The notes below the pieces were generated by a model. That model saw only the letters and a program-made list of their open reading frames with translations, did no database searches and was not told the DNA's origin. 64,000 nucleotides of DNA from positions 1 to 64,000 of the IMG/VR virus record IMGVR_UViG_3300025930_000007; one strand, 5' to 3'. Source of the DNA: a virus. Position 1 is the stretch's first letter. Every line of letters begins with the position of its first letter. Positions 17,904 to 26,469 of the stretch are shown in pieces. The translations under genes and the position numbers were made by a program.

Positions 17904-18560
17904 ATGGCCGATCCAGGCGCCGTCCTCAAGTTTCCCGGGGGAAAGCCTCCTCCTGCTGAAACGCCCCTGCCGCTGACCAGCAAAGGCACGACTGTTCCCA
18001 AACTGAGCTCGTACGACTACGACGAGACCGTAAACCTCTATCAGATCGCCACTTCCGTTAAGAAGAAGGCTGAGGATCTCATTCTGTTCGTAGAACAGAA
18101 TAGATCGGTCGCGCGCCAGGCTGGAATCGAAATGCTGGCCGTGCAGCTCACGTCGATTCTTGAAGGAGAGAAATTCCAAAGAGTAGTCGATTCCCTCGAG
18201 GACTCGGTTTATCGACGCATCCCGGTTGCCTTGACTCAGGCGGGCGTCGATAAAGTCCATCGCATGGAACGGCTCATCGCGGACGCCGATCACGTCATCG
18301 TCAATTACATGAACGGCCGCAAGGTCGAACCGATGATGGGACAGAGTTCGGGTCCTTCCTATTCTCAGATGCCCTTCCCGGTCTATGCCAATTCTGGATC
18401 GAGCGATGCCGGAACCTGGATCCCGGTCGTCATCATCGGGATCGCCGGCATCATAGGAGTGATCGCCATCATTGCGCTCACTAATCGTCCTCGCGAAGCC
18501 GCCCCTGTGGCGCCGGCACCGGCGCTGGCATCGGTGAAAGCCAAGTCGAGAAAAACCTGA
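17904..18560 (+). CDS. Membrane-anchored coiled protein with MGQ motif
   Basis: 218 residues; ATG 17904 is preferred over TTG 17901. N-terminal Pro-rich region, a helical middle (residues ~45-130, many Glu/Lys/Val) and one membrane helix near 170-191 (WIPVVIIGIAGIIGVI) followed by an Ala/Pro/Lys tail. A Met-Met-Gly-Gln sits at about 142. The C-terminal anchor matches the style of the 35-55 kb membrane-protein cluster. Seven bases separate it from the next collagen gene. Confidence 0.55.
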   Translation: MADPGAVLKFPGGKPPPAETPLPLTSKGTTVPKLSSYDYDETVNLYQIATSVKKKAEDLILFVEQNRSVARQAGIEMLAVQLTSILEGEKFQRVVDSLEDSVYRRIPVALTQAGVDKVHRMERLIADADHVIVNYMNGRKVEPMMGQSSGPSYSQMPFPVYANSGSSDAGTWIPVVIIGIAGIIGVIAIIALTNRPREAAPVAPAPALASVKAKSRKT

Positions 18561-18566
18561 GCTCAA

Positions 18567-20918
18567 ATGAGCGACCTCGACAAGGACATGCAGGGCGGCC
18601 GACTCCGTCGAGTCGGAAAGCCCGAGGACCCGGATGACGCAGTTCGACTTCGCGATATCGCAGGAATCGCGAAGATCGAAGCGCAGAAATGCATTCCTGC
18701 GGCATTCCCGACTGGAATGGGCGGTGGCCGCGGCGATCGCGGAGAGCGCGGGCCACAGGGCCCTGCAGGATCTGGCAGCGGCGGCGGGGGATTCCAGGGA
18801 AATCAGGGCAATCAAGGAAACCAGGGCCCGAGTGGTGCGTTTGGTGGGCCGCAGGGAAATCAAGGATTCCAGGGACAGACAGGACCTCAGGGAAACCAAG
18901 GCAATCTTGGAGCTCAGGGATCCCAAGGATTTCAAGGCTTGCAGGGAAGCGGTGTCCAGGGAAATCAGGGACTTCAGGGCACTTTGGGCCTACAAGGGCC
19001 GCAGGGCTTCCAAGGGACCGGGGCCCAGGGAAATCAGGGTCTACAGGGCTTTCAGGGCCTACAAGGGCCACAGGGCTTTCAGGGAAGCGGATTCCAGGGT
19101 GCTCAAGGTCTGCAGGGACTTCAGGGTATCGATGGAACTCAAGGGTTCCAGGGCTTCCAAGGAACCGGGGCTCAAGGAAATCAGGGCCTGCAGGGCTTTC
19201 AGGGGTTCCAGGGATTCCAGGGATTCCAGGGAACTGCGAACGGCGGAGCTCAAGGGTTCCAGGGATTCCAGGGACCTCAGGGTCTACAAGGTCTCCAGGG
19301 CCTTCAGGGAAATCAGGGCTGGCAGGGTCTACAAGGTCTCCAGGGCCCTCAAGGATTCCAAGGGGCCGACGGGCCGCAAGGTCCTCAGGGCCCCCAAGGA
19401 TTCCAGGGACTTCAAGGAGCTCAGGGAAACCAGGGCTGGCAAGGTCTGCAAGGCCTTCAGGGTCCTCAAGGATTCCAAGGGAACGATGGCCCTCAGGGAA
19501 ACCAGGGGCTGCAGGGACTTCAAGGTCTTCAGGGACCTCAAGGCTTCCAAGGCCTAACCGGGCCTCAGGGAAACCAGGGGCTACAAGGACTTCAGGGGCC
19601 CCAGGGATTCCAAGGACTCACTGGGCCTCAAGGCAATCAAGGTCTCCAAGGCCTTCAGGGTCTGCAAGGGCCTCAAGGGCTGCAGGGACCTCAGGGCTTC
19701 CAAGGATTCCAGGGACCATCCAGTGGATTCTCTGCGGGAGTCTCGACCGGCGGCAATACAGCCGGCAGCACGGGAACAGTTTCCGCGCAGGTCGTGTTTG
19801 CCGGCGGCAATAACATCACGCTCTCGCAGTCAACCCTCGCTGGCGGCCTTGCGACAATCACGATCTCGGGTCGCGATGCTGTTTTTGGTCTCGGCGTATC
19901 GACTGGCGGAAACACTTCGGGCAATACGGGAACGACGAATGGCACCGTTGTTCTAGAGGGAATCGGAGCTGTAACTCTCTCTCAGTCTACTGATGCCGGA
20001 AGTCAAGCGACCATCAGGATTTCCGTAGCGAATGGCATTTTCGGTGCCGGCGTCTCTACGGGCGGCAATACTTCCGGAACGACTGGAACCGTCACAGGCA
20101 CGCTGGTCTTGGCCGGTGGAAACAATATTACTCTCTCGCAATCGACTGATACCGGCGGCGCGACGATCACGATCTCTGGCGCCAATGGCTTCGGCGCCGG
20201 CGTCTCGACGGGCGGCAACACTTCCGGGACGACAGGAACAAATGGCGGGACGCTGGTGCTTGTTGGGGGCAATGGAGTTACGCTCTCTCAAGCAACCGGC
20301 ACCGGCGGTAACACTATCACGATCTCCGGCGATGCTACCAACCTTCGGATCTTGTCCCACAATGCCGAATGGGTCTCCAACTGGACGGTGTTGAACCAGA
20401 CGCTCAGCCTAGTCCGGATCACGGTGCCACGCCTTGTCGTCGGGACGCGCATGGAATTCGTGATCGATCTGACGGGCAACTCGAACTCATCCGGCGCGTT
20501 CACGATCTCGGCCGGCTTCTATACGATGTCGGGATCGACTGCATCTCTCGCTACGAGCGGTTCCAGGCAAATCTCCTGGAGCTCCGGCAGCGCCACCAGC
20601 GTCTCAACCATCTATGGCGGCAATTCCGGAACGAGATTCCGGACATTGGCTATCAATGCCACTCTGACTCCGGGCGATTACCTTGTCGGCCTGAACTTCC
20701 AGACTTCCAATAACGGGACATGGAGGATATTCGGACGGCAGGGAATGTCGATCGTCGGGGCTCTGGACACCAATGAAACAAATATCTTCCTGGATGGAAC
20801 GTCAGTGTCTTCGACAGGCGCGTTCCCGGTCTCCATCAACGTCACGGACACGAACTACGCGCGCACGGGAGGAAGTGCCCTCAGGCAGCCAGGGTTCATC
20901 GTGGCAGGCACGTTGTAA
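18567..20918 (+). CDS. Long collagen-like fibre with 52-residue repeats
   Basis: 783 residues. The N-terminus differs from the anchor family ([20 protein letters not shown]). Collagen-like repeats run from about 60 to 388, largely GFQGLQG, GNQGLQG and GPQGFQG. Then four copies of a ~52-residue unit starting GVSTGGNT at about 390, 441, 493 and 545, each with LSQST and ATITIS, like short beta-solenoid or Ig-type repeats. The last ~190 residues form a head shared with the next gene, ending in [11 protein letters not shown]. Confidence 0.85.
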   Translation: MSDLDKDMQGGRLRRVGKPEDPDDAVRLRDIAGIAKIEAQKCIPAAFPTGMGGGRGDRGERGPQGPAGSGSGGGGFQGNQGNQGNQGPSGAFGGPQGNQGFQGQTGPQGNQGNLGAQGSQGFQGLQGSGVQGNQGLQGTLGLQGPQGFQGTGAQGNQGLQGFQGLQGPQGFQGSGFQGAQGLQGLQGIDGTQGFQGFQGTGAQGNQGLQGFQGFQGFQGFQGTANGGAQGFQGFQGPQGLQGLQGLQGNQGWQGLQGLQGPQGFQGADGPQGPQGPQGFQGLQGAQGNQGWQGLQGLQGPQGFQGNDGPQGNQGLQGLQGLQGPQGFQGLTGPQGNQGLQGLQGPQGFQGLTGPQGNQGLQGLQGLQGPQGLQGPQGFQGFQGPSSGFSAGVSTGGNTAGSTGTVSAQVVFAGGNNITLSQSTLAGGLATITISGRDAVFGLGVSTGGNTSGNTGTTNGTVVLEGIGAVTLSQSTDAGSQATIRISVANGIFGAGVSTGGNTSGTTGTVTGTLVLAGGNNITLSQSTDTGGATITISGANGFGAGVSTGGNTSGTTGTNGGTLVLVGGNGVTLSQATGTGGNTITISGDATNLRILSHNAEWVSNWTVLNQTLSLVRITVPRLVVGTRMEFVIDLTGNSNSSGAFTISAGFYTMSGSTASLATSGSRQISWSSGSATSVSTIYGGNSGTRFRTLAINATLTPGDYLVGLNFQTSNNGTWRIFGRQGMSIVGALDTNETNIFLDGTSVSSTGAFPVSINVTDTNYARTGGSALRQPGFIVAGTL

Positions 20919-20927
20919 CGAGGAATT

Positions 20928-22052
20928 ATGGCCGGCGATAACTTTCAGGACAATGTAAAGCTCGACAGCCTGACAAGGCTCGTCAACGAAGGACCGGCCG
21001 TCGTTATCGGCACCGATCCCGGCGCAAAGAGCGTCATCCTCAAGAACGATCTCGGCGAAATGCACGTCGTCGGCAACCCGACCACGAACCGGACGGTTGT
21101 CCTTCCCGACTCCGATGGAACGCTGATCTTTTCAGGTCAGGCTGTTCAAGGGCTCGGAGTCTCAACGGGCGGAAATACCGCAGGCAGCACGGGCACAACG
21201 ATTGGCACCATCGTGTTTGCTGGCATGGGGGGCGTGACGCTCTCGCAATCGACGGCAGCAGGCTCGCTTGCCACAATCACCATCAGTGCTAATCCTGGGG
21301 CGAACGTTAACGCCATCGGCGTTTCCACTGGGGGGAATACCGCAGGAACCACGGGCACGACCATCGGGACCGTCGTGCTCGTCGGAATCGGAAACGTGAC
21401 CCTCAGCCAGTCGACCGCAGCCGGCTCGAACGCGACGATCACGATCAGCGGGGGAGACGCGACACTTAAGAGCTACTCGTATCCCGATCAGCCAGCCGGA
21501 TCCTTCGGATCCTCGAACGGCGGTCTTTCGCTCATGCCGGTTCAGATCCCGGTCAATGTCAACGCGACCAAGGTTGTCTTCCTTGGGCACCTGACGGCAG
21601 CCACAAACTCGACCGGCTCGGTGATTTTCAGCCTTGGCGTCTATACGCTATCGGGATCCACGGCGAGCCTGGCGAGCTCCACGGTACGTCAGTTCTCCTG
21701 GACTACCGGAACCACGAATTCCACAGCGACGACGGCTCTCGGTGGACAGAGCGGAACGCGTTACCGGAGCTTCGATTTGGGAGGCACCTGGGCATTTACG
21801 CCAGGCAACTATCTCTTTGCCTTCTATGGCCGAACCTCGAACGCTGGGAGCTGGACCTTCTGGGGGATGGATCAGACGCTCTCCATCGCGGGTGGCGGCG
21901 AAGCCAACGATACCCAGTTCTTCTACCCTGGCTTCTCAACCTCAAGCTTTACGACCGCAATGCCGGCTTCGATCAACGTGACGGATACAAACTATGTTCG
22001 CACTGGTATCAGTGCCTTCCGGCAAATAGGTTATTGGTTGATAGGGCCGTAA
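20928..22052 (+). CDS. Fibre-head protein with two GVSTGGNT repeats
   Basis: 374 residues, no collagen. Residues ~1-70 include a fibre-type strand block (NRTVVLPDSDGTLIF). Two copies of the GVSTGGNT repeat start near 76 and 130. The C-terminal ~190 residues match the head of the preceding protein (GSTASLAS, SGTRYRS, TPGNYLF, NVTDTNYVRTG). Reads as a stalkless homologue; the pair may form mixed fibres. Confidence 0.7.
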   Translation: MAGDNFQDNVKLDSLTRLVNEGPAVVIGTDPGAKSVILKNDLGEMHVVGNPTTNRTVVLPDSDGTLIFSGQAVQGLGVSTGGNTAGSTGTTIGTIVFAGMGGVTLSQSTAAGSLATITISANPGANVNAIGVSTGGNTAGTTGTTIGTVVLVGIGNVTLSQSTAAGSNATITISGGDATLKSYSYPDQPAGSFGSSNGGLSLMPVQIPVNVNATKVVFLGHLTAATNSTGSVIFSLGVYTLSGSTASLASSTVRQFSWTTGTTNSTATTALGGQSGTRYRSFDLGGTWAFTPGNYLFAFYGRTSNAGSWTFWGMDQTLSIAGGGEANDTQFFYPGFSTSSFTTAMPASINVTDTNYVRTGISAFRQIGYWLIGP

Positions 22053-22053
22053 A

Positions 22054-22383
22054 ATGCCTTTTACCGTTTCCGGCGTCACGATCAACGGTTTCGTCCAGGT
22101 TGCCCAAGTGGATGGAGGCGACCAGGGACTTTGCTTCTTCGGTTCGATCGTCAATACAGGAGCGAATGGTCTTTCCCTAAGAATCACGGTAACGGACTAT
22201 TATGGAAATACGGATGTCTTTACGCCGGCGACAATAGCAGCGGGAGCGTCCGCAAAGTTCGATAGTATTTCCTTTTCGTTTGGGCCCAATACGAAGCCGC
22301 CGTTTAGGAACATCAAGCTGGAGGTAGCGGCGGCGACCAACAACCAACAAACCACCTTCACGTTCGTCGTCACGCAATTTTAA
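22054..22383 (+). CDS. Free-standing fibre tip domain, 109 aa
   Basis: Starts one base after the preceding stop. The whole protein matches the C-terminal tip of fibres 3 and 4 and the spike at 10380: FGSIVNTGANGLSLRITVTD against GSLKNTGANDLTVRRTVTD, then a conserved Y/F-G-TD segment and a final strand with TTFTFVV. The same domain therefore exists fused and free, which may let tips be exchanged or capped. Confidence 0.6.
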   Translation: MPFTVSGVTINGFVQVAQVDGGDQGLCFFGSIVNTGANGLSLRITVTDYYGNTDVFTPATIAAGASAKFDSISFSFGPNTKPPFRNIKLEVAAATNNQQTTFTFVVTQF

Positions 22384-22394
22384 CCCTATTCGTG

Positions 22395-22449
22395 TTGAGG
22401 GTTTACTTCGGTGGCCTATAATCAATCTTGCCGATGAGGAGATAAAAGG
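22395..22449 (+). promoter_or_regulatory. Promoter without the C-loop leader
   Basis: TTGAGG (22395-22400), 16-base spacer, TATAAT (22417-22422), followed by an AGGAG ribosome site and ATG 22450. The leader is only about 20 bases and lacks the C-rich hairpin. Confidence 0.65.
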
Positions 22450-23019
22450 ATGTTCATAACGAATAGCGGCGATTACATGACCGGCGGCAAGTTCGTGTTT
22501 GCCGGCCAAGTGGCTCCTTCCGTGGCGGTATCCAGCATTACGTTTTCTGGACTCAATGGTGACAATGATCGGCTCTATGGGGTGAGCTTCCTTTGGAGGA
22601 ATCCAATCACTGGGGCCAGGAAGCTCAAGTTCCAGCCCAATGGGTCGGCAGTACCCTCGGGCTCTTCTATGCGAGTCGATGAGTTCGAAATCCTGGGCGT
22701 CGTAGCAACTCAGCAGAACGACTCGGATTTCGGATGCGCTCAACTGACCGCTGCGGGGGCGGACACTTTCGTTCAGGGAACGGCGTTCTTCGCATGTCAG
22801 TCGATCAACGCAGACGGATCCCCGGTTGGCCGCGCCTACGAAGGCAGAGGCTATGCCGAGGATTCGGCGGCCATCGTCGGCGTCCGGCGCCGCCACTTCT
22901 ACAGGAGTGGCTTCTGGAAGGATGTCAATGACGTGATCGAGTCGATCACCATCATCGCAGATCCGTCAGCCAATGCGATCGATGCGGGTTCGGACTTCAG
23001 GCTTTGGAGGGCAGCATAG
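22450..23019 (+). CDS. Beta-sandwich surface protein, 189 aa
   Basis: Starts MFITNSGDYMTGGK after AGGAGATAAAAGG. The pattern VSSITFSGLNGDNDRLYGV then WRNP and LKFQPNG is a jelly-roll-like strand arrangement seen in phage head-fibre and receptor-binding domains; the tail has alternating strands (SITIIADPSANAIDAGSDF). First gene of its own promoter. Function inferred from sequence style only. Confidence 0.55.
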   Translation: MFITNSGDYMTGGKFVFAGQVAPSVAVSSITFSGLNGDNDRLYGVSFLWRNPITGARKLKFQPNGSAVPSGSSMRVDEFEILGVVATQQNDSDFGCAQLTAAGADTFVQGTAFFACQSINADGSPVGRAYEGRGYAEDSAAIVGVRRRHFYRSGFWKDVNDVIESITIIADPSANAIDAGSDFRLWRAA

Positions 23020-23021
23020 TT

Positions 23022-23213
23022 ATGAAAATAAAGAGATGGAATGGGAATACGCTCGTCGAAGTGCCCAATCCGAAACTCGATGAGTTCGCAAGAGAAGGCC
23101 TTTATGTCGAGAACGCAGACGGAACCCGACACCTGTGGATCTACAACGGACCTGATCCCGTGCCTTCGTCTGCCGTGATCAAACAGAGGATCGAGAAGGA
23201 AGTTCCCCATTAG
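23022..23213 (+). CDS. Unknown 63-aa protein
   Basis: ATG 23022 (MKIKRWNGNTLVEV) with GGAGG about ten bases upstream, overlapping nothing. Mixed charge, probably a small alpha/beta fold; contains LYVENADGTRHLWIYNG. A W-N-G-N beginning is common in small phage accessory proteins, but no function can be named. Confidence 0.5.
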   Translation: MKIKRWNGNTLVEVPNPKLDEFAREGLYVENADGTRHLWIYNGPDPVPSSAVIKQRIEKEVPH

Positions 23214-23217
23214 ACCC

Positions 23218-23264
23218 TTGAAGTAAACCGCTTCCATGTTACAATCCTGTCCTGGAGAGAAAAC
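23218..23264 (+). promoter_or_regulatory. Promoter of the glycosyltransferase gene
   Basis: TTGAAG (23218-23223), 16 bases, TACAAT (23240-23245), then a GGAGAG ribosome site and ATG 23265. Short leader without C-loop hairpin. Confidence 0.6.
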
Positions 23265-24095
23265 ATGGGAGCGCCTTCATCTGACGGGAACAACCTGGTT
23301 TCTTCGGAAGAGGCTCTGAAGTCTTCCGAAGGACTTGGTTTCGAACGGATCGTCACGATCCCGGGGTCGACGTACAAAGATAATTCGACCATCATCATCG
23401 TGCCGATGCGGGGCATCCTCATTCACTCGAATGATCCGGTCTGCAAGAATGGGGACCATCGCTATTGCAAGAAGCCCTTCGCCCATCAGAAGGTCATCTC
23501 GTCCTGGATGAACCTCATCGCCCCCATGAATCAGAAACGGATGCTCATGCAGATCGTGGGGCATGAGGTCGGGGAAGCCTACAACGACGCCATCCGGCAG
23601 ATTCTAGCCAATCCCGAGTGGTCGAAGTGGAAGTACATCATGACCCTCGAGGATGACAACTTACCTCCGCCGGACGCGCATATCCGGCTCCTCGAGAGCA
23701 TCGAATGGGCCGGCTTCGACGCCATGAGTGGACTCTATTTCACGAAGGGCGACTGCGGGATGCCCATGGCCTACGGAGATCCGGACGAATACCGCCGAAC
23801 CGGCAACCTCGACTTCCGGCCGCGCGACGTTAGGGCTGCTCTCCAGCACGGAAATATCATGGAAGTAAACGGCATCGCCATGGGCTGCGCGCTCTGGCGG
23901 CTGGATCTCTTCAGGCAGGTTCCGCCGCCCTGGTTCGTGACCGTCGCCGACGTCGTTCCTGAACGTGGCGGCGCGATCGCGCAGACGCAGGACCTCAACT
24001 TCTGCGAGAAGGGGCGCCGAGTGGGGAAGAAATTCGGCGTTGACTTCCGTGTCCGGGTCGGCCACCTCGATCTCGACAGCGGCGTTGTCTACTAA
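23265..24095 (+). CDS. GT-A type glycosyltransferase-like protein
   Basis: 276 residues. At about 126-131 YIMTLEDDNLPPPDAH resembles the metal-binding acidic motif of GT-A nucleotide-sugar transferases, and the flanking pattern (NDAIRQILANP before it, DAMSGLYFTKGD after it) fits this fold. Several His/Cys near the N-terminus (CKNGDHRYCKKPF). It lies upstream of a methyltransferase and a five-domain glycosyltransferase, so surface-sugar modification of host or virion is likely. Donor and acceptor unknown. Confidence 0.65.
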   Translation: MGAPSSDGNNLVSSEEALKSSEGLGFERIVTIPGSTYKDNSTIIIVPMRGILIHSNDPVCKNGDHRYCKKPFAHQKVISSWMNLIAPMNQKRMLMQIVGHEVGEAYNDAIRQILANPEWSKWKYIMTLEDDNLPPPDAHIRLLESIEWAGFDAMSGLYFTKGDCGMPMAYGDPDEYRRTGNLDFRPRDVRAALQHGNIMEVNGIAMGCALWRLDLFRQVPPPWFVTVADVVPERGGAIAQTQDLNFCEKGRRVGKKFGVDFRVRVGHLDLDSGVVY

Positions 24096-24134
24096 TGTCC
24101 GTCTTTTTCTACCCCCTACATTCCGGAGCCCGCC

Positions 24135-24824
24135 ATGCCTGAAGGAGCCGACCTGGGCCTCAAACTGGCCATTCCCGCGCCACAGGAAGAGAAAGCGCCT
24201 CTCAAAATGGCCGAAGCCACGAAGGGCGTCCGAATCGACCTGGCATGCGGGCAGAGCTGCCGAGATGGGTTCGATGGCGCGGATCTCCTAGCTCCGAACG
24301 TGAAGTACAAAGTCGACCTCATGAAGTTCCCATGGCCATGGAAGGACAACTCCGTGGATGAGCTCCACTCGTCGCACTTCATCGAGCATATCGAGGCCCG
24401 GAATATCGAGGAGCGAGACTTGGACCTCTCGCGCTGCGCGGAGATCGGCATCGCGGAGAGCGTCGTGAAGAAGGACTTCGTCGGTAAGGACATGCTCTTC
24501 GGGTTCTTCGACGAGTGCTACAGGATCCTCAAGCCCAATGGGAAGATGAACGTGATCTGTCCCGCTCTTAGGAGCAACCGGGCATTCCAGGATCCCACGC
24601 ATAGGCGCTTCATCCCGGCAGAGACGTTCCTTTACCTGAATGGCAAGTGGAGGAGCGACAACAAGCTCGACCACTATCGGGCCATCTGCAACTTCGACGT
24701 GAAGTGCGATCCGATCGTACCGATCGAGATGACGACCTACCACCCAGAGGCACAGCAGGTCAAGCTGATGCACTACTGGAACACCATCGTCGACTGGACG
24801 GCGAATCTGATCGCCTTGAAATGA
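24135..24824 (+). CDS. SAM-dependent methyltransferase
   Basis: 229 residues. Motif I RIDLACGQ (33-40), then VDLMKFPWPWKDNSVDE and HSSHFIEHIEA (~61-86), and ECYRILKPNGKMNVICPAL, the typical order of class I methyltransferases of the Methyltransf_11 type. The acceptor cannot be deduced; with glycosyltransferases on both sides, sugar or capsule methylation is plausible. The last codons overlap the next start (AAATGA). Confidence 0.75.
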   Translation: MPEGADLGLKLAIPAPQEEKAPLKMAEATKGVRIDLACGQSCRDGFDGADLLAPNVKYKVDLMKFPWPWKDNSVDELHSSHFIEHIEARNIEERDLDLSRCAEIGIAESVVKKDFVGKDMLFGFFDECYRILKPNGKMNVICPALRSNRAFQDPTHRRFIPAETFLYLNGKWRSDNKLDHYRAICNFDVKCDPIVPIEMTTYHPEAQQVKLMHYWNTIVDWTANLIALK

Positions 24825-25111
24825 CGATGGCGATTCCGGGCGAAGGTTACGTCGATCGCGGGAAGCTCCAATACTTCGGTGGCCGACCATTCGTCTCGGA
24901 TGGGGAGTTCAAGGCTCCCGCGGCCCCTTGCGAACACGCCCTGCTGATCGGGAAGGTCAGGGAAGACTCTGAAATGGGAGTCTGGCGCATCCCGCTGACC
25001 TACGTCATCTTCAAGGGGCATCCCGAGGAATATAAGACTGAAGGCTACTGCGTCCATTGCGCGCTGGCCTATTTGATGCGGTCTCAGGGACGCGAAGAAG
25101 GGATCCCTTGA
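24821..25111 (+). CDS. Unknown 96-aa protein
   Basis: ATG 24821 overlaps the methyltransferase stop by four bases, so it is co-translated. Starts MTMAIPGEGYVDRGKLQYFGG and has EGYCVHCALAYL near the end, a C-x-x-C that could bind metal. No family recognised. Confidence 0.55.
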   Translation: MTMAIPGEGYVDRGKLQYFGGRPFVSDGEFKAPAAPCEHALLIGKVREDSEMGVWRIPLTYVIFKGHPEEYKTEGYCVHCALAYLMRSQGREEGIP

Positions 25112-25199
25112 AAGTCCTGGCGCTAAGGATTAGACTCTAATTAGCCCGTCCTCCCCAGGCGGGTTTTGTTTCAAGGCTCCGCCCGGTTGAAGGCGCATC
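25108..25199 (+). promoter_or_regulatory. Promoter and C-loop leader 9, attenuator-like
   Basis: TTGAAA (25108-25113, overlapping the previous stop), 17 bases, TAGACT (25131-25136). Hairpin 25144-25164 (GCCCG with CGGGT) with loop TCCTCCCCAGG is followed by TTTTGTTT, so it also looks like an intrinsic terminator. TCCGCCC at 25178-25184; CGCC (25180-25183) can pair with GGCG of the ribosome site (25192-25195) before GTG 25200. Confidence 0.68.
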
Positions 25200-25931
25200 G
25201 TGGCCGATCCGCGGATCTTCGAACCCTTTCGGGATGCTTCCTTTAGGGTCATCCTTTCAAGAGCCTTCAAGTCTTTCCCGAAACGGGTTGAGGAGATCCT
25301 GGCTCGCGAAAACTGGAATCATTTCACGGATTTCATGGCAGCCGTCGAAAGATCCGGACGCGTACTGTTCCAGTTCGAAGGAAAACTTAGCCAAAAACTG
25401 ATCGAGATACACGGTCCTGATGCTGCCGTCAAAACGATGTACAACATTGCCAATACGAATGCGATGAATCAGCTTCTGTCAGGAGCCTTCTTCGGGATTC
25501 AAGAGGGAGAAGTTGATCGAAGACTTTCGGGTGCGGCGATGGCCTCTCTGGGCATAGAGTCCTGGTACAACTTTTCAATGCATATACTTCACTGGTCCTT
25601 GGCAGCCTATTCGGAGATGACCGGAGGAAAGACTCCTCTGGATACTGCGCAACCAGACACGCTCTTGTTTATGGGGCTGACGGATAGCGTTCCGACTCCC
25701 GAAACCATGAACAAGGTGATGAAGGCCTTTGGGATGCCAACGGTCGAGCACCTGACGGCAGCATTTTCTGCGTTCCTCCCAGGCGAGCTCACGGTGGAGG
25801 ATCTTGATCGCTCTATTGGAGATCCGGCTCTACTTACCGAGCTCGTCAATCGCTGTCCATCAAATCCCCATAAAGGCATTGTCTTTTCTGCCGTTGATAA
25901 TCCTATGGCTCTCGGATATGCTGGAGTTTAG
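25200..25931 (+). CDS. Unknown helical protein, 243 aa
   Basis: GTG start under leader 9. Predominantly helical, with RVILSRAFKSFPKRVEEIL at the start and a Met/Asn/Ala-rich centre (YNIANTNAMNQLLSGAFFG). No signal peptide, membrane segment or catalytic motif noticed. It ends directly at the next ATG, so the two are one unit. Not recognised. Confidence 0.55.
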   Translation: MADPRIFEPFRDASFRVILSRAFKSFPKRVEEILARENWNHFTDFMAAVERSGRVLFQFEGKLSQKLIEIHGPDAAVKTMYNIANTNAMNQLLSGAFFGIQEGEVDRRLSGAAMASLGIESWYNFSMHILHWSLAAYSEMTGGKTPLDTAQPDTLLFMGLTDSVPTPETMNKVMKAFGMPTVEHLTAAFSAFLPGELTVEDLDRSIGDPALLTELVNRCPSNPHKGIVFSAVDNPMALGYAGV

Positions 25932-26405
25932 ATGATCTCTCTCTCCGAATGCGCTCCCTGCAAGGCCATGAGAATGCAGGCCGAGGCTGAAGAAGAATTC
26001 CGCAAGCGCTTTGGCGTCGTCAATCCCCGTCCTGCCGGCATGATGGGCTGGCGCCCCTATATGGGCCAGGCTTCAAGCATGTTCTCCACACCGGCCGCGT
26101 CCCCTGGACTGGCACCCAAGCCCTATGCGAGCCAGGTCCAGGAGCGTCTCTTGTGGTTCGCGGCCGGAAACGTCTTCGGGTTTCCTCTGGGAATCCTCTC
26201 GAATGTTGCCTTCAAGAGTCTTCGCCGGTATCGCAGTGAGGCTGCCATGTTCGCCGCAATGGCCGCTGGCGTGGGACTTCTCTCCGCAGTCCTTCCCATC
26301 GAGAGCCCAGTGATGGGCATGATTTCCAAGGTTTCCGGTATCCTCTCGGGTGGAGCGATGGCAGACATCGTCCTTCCGAAGAAACCGGTCCTGCTGCCCG
26401 CATAA
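25932..26405 (+). CDS. Small membrane protein with YMGQ leader
   Basis: 157 residues, abutting the previous stop. C-A-P-C near residue 8 and a leader ending R-P-Y-M-G-Q at about 46. Three hydrophobic segments follow (about 73-94, 103-122, 127-147), Gly/Ala/Met-rich. This is the first clear example, by position, of the [LM]GQ-plus-membrane-helix plan that dominates 35-55 kb. Probably a virion membrane component. Confidence 0.55.
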   Translation: MISLSECAPCKAMRMQAEAEEEFRKRFGVVNPRPAGMMGWRPYMGQASSMFSTPAASPGLAPKPYASQVQERLLWFAAGNVFGFPLGILSNVAFKSLRRYRSEAAMFAAMAAGVGLLSAVLPIESPVMGMISKVSGILSGGAMADIVLPKKPVLLPA

Positions 26406-26412
26406 AATTCCC

Positions 26413-26469
26413 TTTCCAGCCATCGGTAAACGCGGTATTATCCCTTCGATAAAATGTCGAGGGGGATAA
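26413..26469 (+). promoter_or_regulatory. Promoter and SD-sequestering hairpin of the giant glycosyltransferase
   Basis: TTTCCA (26413-26418), 17 bases, TATTAT (26436-26441). TTATCCC (26438-26444) can pair with GGGATAA (26463-26469), and TCGA with TCGA inside it, so the GGGGG ribosome site before TTG 26470 may be masked if transcription starts upstream of 26438. Confidence 0.45.

Noticed and set aside
18361-18560. Integron attC or phage att site near fibre clusters
   Set aside because: No imperfect inverted repeat with integrase core sites and no integrase in the window.
1102-20918. CRISPR array or tandem DNA repeats in the GGNCANGGN regions
   Set aside because: They are in-frame collagen-like codon repeats without palindromic repeat/spacer structure.
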